NCBI GenBank assembly: GCA_001314715.1
Contig: LJSV01000002.1
Location: 62,001 to 126,000, forward strand
DNA length: 64,000 nt
Reading direction: 5' to 3'
Origin: Rhodobacteraceae bacterium HLUCCA12
Lineage (GTDB): Bacteria; Pseudomonadota; Alphaproteobacteria; Rhodobacterales; Rhodobacteraceae
Below are positions 28,851 to 35,267 of this stretch, one piece after another. Each line of letters begins with the position of its first letter. The stretch's first letter is position 1. The position numbers were made by a program, and so were the translations under genes. Under the pieces are notes generated by a model. That model made no database searches. It saw only the letters and a program-made list of their open reading frames with translations, and was not told the origin of the DNA.

Positions 28851-28878
28851 GGCCGCGCCCCCACAAGGGGACGCGGCC
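28851..28878 (-). terminator. Intercistronic hairpin between TRAP binding protein and permease
   Basis: GGCCGCG plus CCCC pair with GGGG and CGCGGCC, giving 11 bp with one bulged A. There is no U-tract after it on the minus strand, so it more likely stabilises the upstream binding-protein message than stops transcription. Confidence 0.5.
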
Positions 28879-28901
28879 ATGACATTCAAGCGATGGCGCG
28901 A

Positions 28902-29867
28902 TCAGTCCATCAGGCCCGCTTCGCGGTAGTAGCGCGCGGCACCGTCATGCAGCGGGGCCGACAGGCCGTCGGTGATCATTTCCTCGGGGTCCAGGTTGGC
29001 CAGGGCCGGGTGCAGCCCTTGGAACACCTCAAGGTTGTCGAAGACCGCCTTGGCGACCTCGTAGACGATGTCGTCGGACACTTCGGCCGAGCTGACGACG
29101 GTGGCGCCGACGCCAAAGGTGGTCACGTCCTCGTCGTTGCCGCGATAGGTGCCACCGGGGATGGTGGCCATGCGGTAATAGGGGTTTTCGTCCACCAGGG
29201 CGCGGATCTCGTCATTATCGACGGTGACCAGCACCGCATCGCATCCGGTCGTGGCTTCCTGAATGTTGCCCGACGGATGGCCGACCGGATAGACGAAGGC
29301 GTCGATGTTGTTGTCGCACAGCGCCTGCGAATGTTCGCCCGGGGGCAGTTCCGAGGCGACGGCGAAGTCGTCCATGGTCCAGCCCATGGCTTCCATCACC
29401 ACTTCCATGGTTCCGCGCGAGCCCGATCCGGGGTTGCCGACGTTCACGCGCTTGCCGACCAGGTCTTCCAGCGTCTCGATGTCGGCATCGGCGCGGGCCA
29501 CGATGGTAAAGGGCTCAGGGTGCAGCGAGAAGACGGCGCGCAGATCCTCGAAGGCGCCCTGCTCCTCGAAGTCCGAACTGCCGTTATGGGCGTGATACTG
29601 CCAGTCGGACTGGGCAACGCCGAATTCCAGCTCGCCCGAGCGCAGCGCATTGATGTTGAAGATCGAGCCGCCGGTCGATTCCACGCCGCAGCGGATGCCG
29701 TGCTCGGAACGGTCGCGGTTGACCAGGCGGCAGATGGCGCCGCCCGCCGGATAATAGACCCCGGTCACACCGCCGGTACCGATGGCGACGAAGGTTTGCT
29801 GGGCAAAGGCAGGACCGGTGGCCAGAGCGGCCGCGGCGGCGATGCCGGAAAGAATCACTTTGTTCAT
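28902..29867 (-). CDS. TAXI family TRAP substrate-binding protein
   Basis: 321 aa. A signal peptide (MNKVILSGIAAAAALATGPAFA) precedes the mature start QQTFVAIGTGGVTGVYYPAGGAICRLVN, the hallmark of TAXI binding proteins. Later blocks GVESTGGSIFNINALRSGELEFGVAQSDW and GNPGSGSRGTMEVVM fit. It binds an organic acid, often glutamate or a related compound, in the periplasm. The start at 29867 is chosen because the signal peptide begins there. It is the first gene of the leftward group. Confidence 0.92.
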   Translation of the reverse strand: MNKVILSGIAAAAALATGPAFAQQTFVAIGTGGVTGVYYPAGGAICRLVNRDRSEHGIRCGVESTGGSIFNINALRSGELEFGVAQSDWQYHAHNGSSDFEEQGAFEDLRAVFSLHPEPFTIVARADADIETLEDLVGKRVNVGNPGSGSRGTMEVVMEAMGWTMDDFAVASELPPGEHSQALCDNNIDAFVYPVGHPSGNIQEATTGCDAVLVTVDNDEIRALVDENPYYRMATIPGGTYRGNDEDVTTFGVGATVVSSAEVSDDIVYEVAKAVFDNLEVFQGLHPALANLDPEEMITDGLSAPLHDGAARYYREAGLMD

Positions 29868-29947
29868 GGGAACCCCCCAATGGTTGGCACGAAAGTTGCA
29901 CCCGATCACACAGCGAGCCCGCGCGACCGGATCACTCTTGAAAGGAA

Positions 29948-29981
29948 ACATATGTGTTGCGAAAGTCAACTTGATAATCAA
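29948..29981. promoter_or_regulatory. Paired palindromes between TRAP genes and the RpiR gene
   Basis: ACATATGT (29948-29955) and TTGATAATCAA (29971-29981) are two palindromes 15 bp apart in the 169-bp divergent region. They are candidate binding sites for the adjacent RpiR-type regulator. This is inference from place and symmetry only. Confidence 0.4.
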
Positions 29982-30036
29982 ATGTGTCCTCTTTGCAGGG
30001 CCGAACCTTGCCGGATATCCGCACGGTGATCATGCC

Positions 30037-30948
30037 ATGACCCCCGACCCGTCATCACAGACCGCGCCAGTTTTTGCGCATGCCGACGATCTGGTCGCGC
30101 GGCTGCGGCGGCTGTCCGAGACGGGAACGCCCCAGGTCGGCGCCCTTGCCGCCTGGCTGGCCGACCGCCCCGAGGAACTGGCCTTTCATTCGGTGCGCAC
30201 GCTGGCGACGCGGGCAGAGACGAATGCCAACACGGTGATCCGGCTGGCGCGCGCCCTTGGCTTTGCCGGCTTCGAACCATGCCGGGCAGCCGCGCAGCAG
30301 GCGTTGCGGGGCCGGGCGCTGACCTATGGTGCGCGCGTCGGTGCCCTGGCCGGGCGCGATGGTTCGGAACTTGAGGACGAGTTGTTGCAAGCCGCGCGCG
30401 CGACCGTCGAGGGCGTATTCGCGCCGGAACTGGCCGCGGCGATCCGCGCCAGCGTGCCGCTGATCCGGCAGGCGCGACAGGTGCATTGCGTCGGCGTGCG
30501 CGGCTGTTTCGGTCTGGCAAGCTATTTCACCTATATCGGCTCGCTGGCGCATGCCAATATCATGCCCACGCCCGGCCAGCCGGGGCTGATCATGGACTCG
30601 CTGGCCGAATGCGATTCACGCGATGTGGTGATTGCCATCACCTTTCCGCATTACTCGTCCGAGGTGGTGCGCGCGGCCGGGGTCGCGCGCGCGCAGGGCA
30701 GCGCGTTGATTGCCATCACCGACAGCCACAGCGCCCCGATCGCGCGCGGCGCGACGGTTGTGCTGCGCCCGCCCATGCTGGGCCCGCATGTCATGCCCAG
30801 CCTGTCGGGGGCGTTCCTGCTGATCGAAACACTTCTGGCGCATCTGGCGGCGCAGGATCCACAGGCACAGACCCGTGTGCGCCGGTTCGAGGAGCGGCTT
30901 TTGCGCTTGGGTGCCTATGTTTCCGGTGCACCCGACGGTTCCGCGTGA
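30037..30948 (+). CDS. RpiR/MurR family transcription regulator
   Basis: 303 aa. The N-terminal helix-turn-helix (SVRTLATRAETNANTVIRLARALGFAGFEPCR) is the RpiR DNA-binding domain; a SIS sugar-isomerase-like domain follows (VHCVGVRGCFGLASYFTYIG ... DVVIAITFPHYSSEVVRAAGVARAQGSALIAITDS). It is divergent from the TRAP group and probably controls it in response to a phosphosugar or related metabolite. The start at 30037 fits the usual length; no strong ribosome site is seen. Confidence 0.85.
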   Translation: MTPDPSSQTAPVFAHADDLVARLRRLSETGTPQVGALAAWLADRPEELAFHSVRTLATRAETNANTVIRLARALGFAGFEPCRAAAQQALRGRALTYGARVGALAGRDGSELEDELLQAARATVEGVFAPELAAAIRASVPLIRQARQVHCVGVRGCFGLASYFTYIGSLAHANIMPTPGQPGLIMDSLAECDSRDVVIAITFPHYSSEVVRAAGVARAQGSALIAITDSHSAPIARGATVVLRPPMLGPHVMPSLSGAFLLIETLLAHLAAQDPQAQTRVRRFEERLLRLGAYVSGAPDGSA

Positions 30949-30996
30949 CATCCATGCGCCTGGGCCGGGCGCCAAGGGCCTGCGCGAGGCTGAGAG

Positions 30997-32262
30997 TCAG
31001 CGGCTTGCGCGTTCCAGAAAGTCGATCAGCGCCGCACGGTCGCGCGGATCGCTGATGCGCTGGTCGGGCATGCGGCTGCCGGGGGTGTAGACCTCGGGTC
31101 CGTGTTCGAACAGGGCCGAGACGGTCTCGCGCGTCCAGACGATATCCATCGACCGCAGCGCTTGCGAATAGGCGTACCCCGGTGCGCTGGCGATGCGGCG
31201 GCCCAGAACGCCGTGCAGCGTTGGACCCGCGCGGCTGTTGTCGCCCGGCGACAGGCTGTGACACACGGCGCAGGCCCGCCAGACCCGCGCGCCGCGACTG
31301 CCGTCGTCGTGGTCGCCGGATGCCTGCGTGGCGCTTTGCCCCTGTCGTTCGCCATCCCTGGCCGACCATCGCCGGATCGTGCCATCGTTGCCGGCGCCCA
31401 GAAGGGTGTCGCGATCCAGCGCCAGCGCCCAGACCGGGTCGGCCCCGGCTGAAACGGTGAACCGTTCCGACAGATCTTGGTCCTCAAGCACCCAGACCGT
31501 CCCGTCGATTGCGGCCGCTGCGACGGCACCTGTGCCCGCCGCAACCGCGACCAACGGACGGTCGGTCAGGAACCGCTGGGGAAGTTGTGAACCATCGGCC
31601 GCATAGAGCCGTAAGGCGCCATCGGCAAAGACCACGGCCAGCCGACCTTCGGTCACGGCCAGCCCGTTGGGGCGGGCTGCCAGCCCGGCACGCGCCGCAA
31701 GCTGCGAAGCTCTGTCCCAGATACTCAGACGCAGATCGTCGCCCACGCTGGCCAGATGCCCGTCCGGCAGATACGCCAGACCGGTCAGTTGCCCCTGGTG
31801 CGCCTGATGGTCCTGCACGCTGTGATCATCCAGTGACATGCGCGCGATGCGCCCGTCGCCAAAGCCCGCGGCCAGTGTTGCGTCATCGGGGGCCAAGGAC
31901 AACGCCACGATCGGTGCATTGGTGTCGGGGGTGGCGAATGTCGGCCGTTCGACCGCACCCTGCCAAAGTGCGATGCGCCCGTCCTGACCGCCCGTGGCCA
32001 GCATCCCGCCAGGCAGGAATGCGACGGCGGTCACGTTCCCTTCGTGAAAGTGCTGGATCTGGCGGGCCGCGCCGGTGTCGAGATCCCAAAGGATCGAACG
32101 TGTGTCGAACCCGCCCGACAGGACCTGCCCGTCACGTATGGCCAGTGCGCCCACCGGGCCGCCATGTCCGGCAAGGTCTTGTGCCGATGCAGCCATGCCT
32201 TGCAGCGTGGCGCAAAGGGCAAGCCCGCGCATTCCGGTCAGGATCCAGCGTCGCCTAGTCAC
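30997..32262 (-). CDS. WD40 beta-propeller fused to a class-I cytochrome c domain
   Basis: 421 aa. After a signal sequence (RRRWILTG, hydrophobic stretch, ASA-QD cleavage) come about seven WD40-type repeats (for example LATGGQDGRIALWQG, LASVGDDLRLSIWDR, LLGAGNDGTIRRWSA). The last 90 residues form a cytochrome c domain: CAVCH at 331-335 binds heme covalently and Met398 in PGSRMPDQ is the probable axial ligand. It should be periplasmic and take part in electron transfer or act as a sensor. It lies next to the formate dehydrogenase genes. A GTG at 32262 overlaps the stop of the small gene before it; an ATG at 32232 is the alternative start. No named family is known to me. Confidence 0.82.
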   Translation of the reverse strand: MTRRRWILTGMRGLALCATLQGMAASAQDLAGHGGPVGALAIRDGQVLSGGFDTRSILWDLDTGAARQIQHFHEGNVTAVAFLPGGMLATGGQDGRIALWQGAVERPTFATPDTNAPIVALSLAPDDATLAAGFGDGRIARMSLDDHSVQDHQAHQGQLTGLAYLPDGHLASVGDDLRLSIWDRASQLAARAGLAARPNGLAVTEGRLAVVFADGALRLYAADGSQLPQRFLTDRPLVAVAAGTGAVAAAAIDGTVWVLEDQDLSERFTVSAGADPVWALALDRDTLLGAGNDGTIRRWSARDGERQGQSATQASGDHDDGSRGARVWRACAVCHSLSPGDNSRAGPTLHGVLGRRIASAPGYAYSQALRSMDIVWTRETVSALFEHGPEVYTPGSRMPDQRISDPRDRAALIDFLERASR

Positions 32263-32410
32263 CGATCAGGTTGGACCCCGGATCACTGACCCGCGCGCCC
32301 TCGGTGGTGAAGACGGCATGGCTGGGCTGCTGGTAATTCTGGTTGAGAACGTAGTGGGCGGCAAAGCCCAGAACGATGGCAATGACGGCGGCAGAGAGAA
32401 AGGCTTTCAT
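32255..32410 (-). CDS. 51-residue single-helix membrane peptide
   Basis: The frame encodes 51 aa: one helix (about residues 3-21, FLSAAVIAIVLGFAAHYVL) followed by a short polar tail ending in SNLIGD. A very strong ribosome site (AGGAGG) stands 8 bp before the ATG, and its stop overlaps the start of the WD40-cytochrome gene by 8 bp, so it is very likely translated. The helix could be an uncleaved anchor with the tail in the periplasm. No homologue is recognised; a partner role with the WD40-cytochrome protein is inferred from the overlap. Confidence 0.7.
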   Translation of the reverse strand: MKAFLSAAVIAIVLGFAAHYVLNQNYQQPSHAVFTTEGARVSDPGSNLIGD

Positions 32411-32457
32411 GGCGGGTTTCCTCCTGTAGGAACGATACGGATTCCGGGGCGTGGTTG

Positions 32458-33546
32458 CTATCGTTTTTGATCGTTCAGAGAGTCAATCATGCCGCGCGCG
32501 ATTGCGCCGAACGCCCCTCCTATCGGGCCGTCGGGTTGGCTGGCGACAACGGGGCGGCCACGATCCGAGGCCTCGCGCAGTTCCATCGTCAGCGGAACGG
32601 CGCCCAGAAAGGGTACGCCCAGGCGTGCGGCCTCGTCACGTGCGCCACCCTGGCCAAAGATGGCGTGTTCGCCGCCGCAATCGGGGCAGACGAAATGGGC
32701 CATGTTCTCGACCAGACCCAGAATCGGCACATCGACCTTGCGGAACATGGCGATCCCGCGCCGCGCGTCGATCAGCGACAGATCCTGCGGCGTCGAGACG
32801 ATCACCGCACCGGCAAGTTGCGTGCCTTGCGCCAGCGCCAGTTGCGCATCGCCCGTGCCCGGCGGCATGTCGACGATCAGCATGTCCAGCGCCCCCCAGT
32901 CGACATCCGCGATCATCTGGGTGATCGCCGACATGACCATGGGGCCGCGCCAGATCATGGCGGTCTCTGGATCGACCAGAAGGCCGATCGACATCGCCTT
33001 CAGGCCATAGGCATCCATCGGCCTGAGCTTGCGTCCCTGGGTCGTTTGCGGCTTGCCGGTCAGGCCCAGCAACGTGGGCAGTGACGGGCCGTAGATATCG
33101 GCGTCCAGAACGCCCACCGTGTAGCCCAGGGCGCGAACGGCAAGTGCCAGGTTGACGGCGGTGGTGGATTTGCCCACGCCGCCTTTGCCCGAGGCCACGG
33201 CGATCACATGGCGCACGTCCGCCAGTGGGCGGGGCGCGGGGGACGGGGCATCCAGTGTCGGAGGGGTTTTCGGCGGTGGCGGCGCGGCGGATTCGGCGGT
33301 CAGGACGACCATGGCTTGCGTCACACCCGCCAGCTCACGCAGGGTGACTTCAGCGGCCGCGCGCACCGGGGCGAATGCCGCCGCCTCATCGGGTCGAATG
33401 CGAATGGCCAGGCTGATCTTTCCGTTGGTGGCTGAAAGCCCCTCGATCCGGCCCGAACCCGCCAGATCGCCGCCGTCAGGCATGGCGACCGTGGCCAGCA
33501 CGTCGCGGGCACGATCAATGAGCGAGGGCGCGAAACGGGGTGTCAT
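32458..33546 (-). CDS. Mrp/NBP35-type P-loop ATPase, Fe-S carrier
   Basis: 362 aa. An N-terminal MIP18-like region (about 1-85), a proline-rich linker, then the deviant Walker A SGKGGVGKSTTAVN (120-132), the Asp of VLDADIYGP, and the metal-binding CPDC (HFVCPDCGGEH). Mrp proteins carry Fe-S clusters to target enzymes. Standing beside the multi-cluster formate dehydrogenase genes it may serve that enzyme, although the housekeeping Mrp role is just as possible. The start at 33546 fits the family; a terminator separates it from fdhC. Confidence 0.9.
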   Translation of the reverse strand: MTPRFAPSLIDRARDVLATVAMPDGGDLAGSGRIEGLSATNGKISLAIRIRPDEAAAFAPVRAAAEVTLRELAGVTQAMVVLTAESAAPPPPKTPPTLDAPSPAPRPLADVRHVIAVASGKGGVGKSTTAVNLALAVRALGYTVGVLDADIYGPSLPTLLGLTGKPQTTQGRKLRPMDAYGLKAMSIGLLVDPETAMIWRGPMVMSAITQMIADVDWGALDMLIVDMPPGTGDAQLALAQGTQLAGAVIVSTPQDLSLIDARRGIAMFRKVDVPILGLVENMAHFVCPDCGGEHAIFGQGGARDEAARLGVPFLGAVPLTMELREASDRGRPVVASQPDGPIGGAFGAIARGMIDSLNDQKR

Positions 33547-33569
33547 GCGGTGCGTCGGTCCGGGGCTGG

Positions 33570-33604
33570 GAAGAAACGGCCCGGCACTTGGTTGGTGCCG
33601 GGCC
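33570..33604 (-). terminator. Rho-independent terminator of the fdh operon
   Basis: A perfect 10-bp stem (GGCCCGGCAC at 33578-33587, GTGCCGGGCC at 33595-33604) with a 7-nt loop is followed on the minus strand by GTTTCTT. It is 39 bp downstream of the fdhC stop. Confidence 0.75.
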
Positions 33605-33642
33605 TGCATGACCCGCGCCGCGCGGGTCGACAATGGGCGGCG

Positions 33643-34629
33643 CTACTCGGCCGGGCTGATCTGTGCGTCGTTGCGGGCCTTGGTGTCCTTGACGTCCTCG
33701 ACCCAGAGCGAGTGATGCTCCTTGGCCCAGTTCTCATCGACCTCGCCGGTGCCCATGGCGTCGAATGCGCCCTCCATGCCGACCGAACCGATATAGATAT
33801 GCGCCAGGATCAGCGCCGACATGGCCGCCGCCACCAGCGCGTGGATCACCTGAAAGAACTGCCAGTCGGTGGCACTGCCGGCTTCGGCCGGGAACAGCAG
33901 CATCACCCCGGTAAAGGACATGATCGCCCCGCCCACAATGACCGACCAGAACACCACCTTCTGGCCAAAGTTGAACTTGCGCGCCGGCGGATGAACGCCT
34001 TTCTTGAACAGCCCGCCGCCTTGCTTGATCCATTCCAGATCCAGTTTCGACGGAATGTTGTGGATCACCCACAGCAGGAACACCATGATCAGCGCAGCCA
34101 TGAACGGCCAGGCCAGGTAGTTGTGCGCGATCTTGCCCCAGGCGGTCAGCGTGCCGAACGCGCCTTCGCCCAGAAGCGGCAGTACGACGGTGCGCCCGAT
34201 CACCAGGTTCAGCCCGGTCAGGGCAAGAACGATGAACGTGCTGGCCAGCATCCAGTGGGCAAAGCGCTCAATGGCATTGAAGCGCAGGATCTTGCGGCCC
34301 GAAAAACCGCCGTCGATGCGGATACGACCCCGGATCAGGTAGAACAGGACCAGGATGGCCAGCGTCCCCAACACGGCGACGATCGACAGGGTCTGCAAGG
34401 TATCGCCCTGCATCGCGGCCCATAGCTTGTTGTCTGGCGAAATCAGGCTGGCCGCCCCGTCATCGGGGATCGAGGCGCGACCCCCCACGGCCTCGCCCGA
34501 TTGCAGGGCGCGCAGCAGCGCGTCCTCGTTAACGGATTCGGCGGTCGGGTTGACCTGCGCCAGCGCCGTTCCGGCCCAGACCAGCGGGACTGCCGCGACG
34601 GTGGCGAGGCGCGATAGCGTGTTCGTCAT
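33643..34629 (-). CDS. fdhC: Formate dehydrogenase gamma subunit (cytochrome b556)
   Basis: 328 aa. An N-terminal signal-like helix (residues 1-24, to GTALA) and a periplasmic stretch are followed by four to five membrane helices. Histidines in RFAHWMLASTF, KIAHNYLAWPF, WVIHNIPS, QVIHALVAAAM and LAHIYIG can carry the two b hemes. The subunit passes electrons from FdhB to the quinone pool. It has a good ribosome site (GGGAGGAT) and follows fdhB by 25 bp. Confidence 0.92.
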   Translation of the reverse strand: MTNTLSRLATVAAVPLVWAGTALAQVNPTAESVNEDALLRALQSGEAVGGRASIPDDGAASLISPDNKLWAAMQGDTLQTLSIVAVLGTLAILVLFYLIRGRIRIDGGFSGRKILRFNAIERFAHWMLASTFIVLALTGLNLVIGRTVVLPLLGEGAFGTLTAWGKIAHNYLAWPFMAALIMVFLLWVIHNIPSKLDLEWIKQGGGLFKKGVHPPARKFNFGQKVVFWSVIVGGAIMSFTGVMLLFPAEAGSATDWQFFQVIHALVAAAMSALILAHIYIGSVGMEGAFDAMGTGEVDENWAKEHHSLWVEDVKDTKARNDAQISPAE

Positions 34630-34654
34630 GGGTTCATCCTCCCGGTTGCGGCGC

Positions 34655-35251
34655 TCATACGGAGACCGTCTCGCCATAGGCCGTGCGCCAGCCCCAGGCG
34701 CCCGAACCATAGCCGCGCGTGACCACGCGCTCGCGGTAGATATCGGCGATGATGTCGCCGTCGCCAGCCAGCAGCGCCTTGGTCGAGCACATCTCGGCGC
34801 ACAGCGGCAGCTTGCCTTCGGCCAGGCGGTTGGCGCCGTATTTTTCATACTCCGCCGCGCTCAGATCGGCCTCGGGCCCGCCCGAGCAATAGGTGCATTT
34901 GTCCATCTTGCCGCGCGTGCCGAAATTGGCGGTCTGCGGATACTGCGGCGCACCGAAGGGGCAGGCATAGCTGCAATAGCCGCACCCGATGCAGGTGTCC
35001 TTGTTGTGCAGGACCACCGCATCCTCGGTGGTGTAGAAGCAATCGACCGGGCAGACCGCGGCGCAGGGCGCATCGGTGCAGTGCATGCAGGCCATCGACA
35101 CCGAGCGTTCGCCCGGCAGGCCGTCATTGATGGTGATCACCCGCCGCCGGTTGATGCCCCAGGGCACCTCGTGCTCGTTCTTGCAGGCGGTAACGCAGGC
35201 GTTGCACTCGATGCAGCGGTCGGCGTCGCAAAGGAATTTCATCCGTGCCAT
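34655..35251 (-). CDS. fdhB: Formate dehydrogenase beta subunit (Fe-S)
   Basis: 198 aa. Four cysteine groups hold [4Fe-4S] clusters: CIECNACVTAC, CMHCTDAPCAAVCP, CIGCGYCSYACP and CTYCSGG ... CAEMC. It lacks the C-terminal membrane helix of E. coli FdnH, so it resembles the shorter subunit of the FdhABC enzymes from Wolinella and other bacteria. It links the catalytic subunit to the cytochrome. It lies 16 bp after fdhA. Confidence 0.94.
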   Translation of the reverse strand: MARMKFLCDADRCIECNACVTACKNEHEVPWGINRRRVITINDGLPGERSVSMACMHCTDAPCAAVCPVDCFYTTEDAVVLHNKDTCIGCGYCSYACPFGAPQYPQTANFGTRGKMDKCTYCSGGPEADLSAAEYEKYGANRLAEGKLPLCAEMCSTKALLAGDGDIIADIYRERVVTRGYGSGAWGWRTAYGETVSV

Positions 35252-35267
35252 TGTTGCGTCCCCTCCG

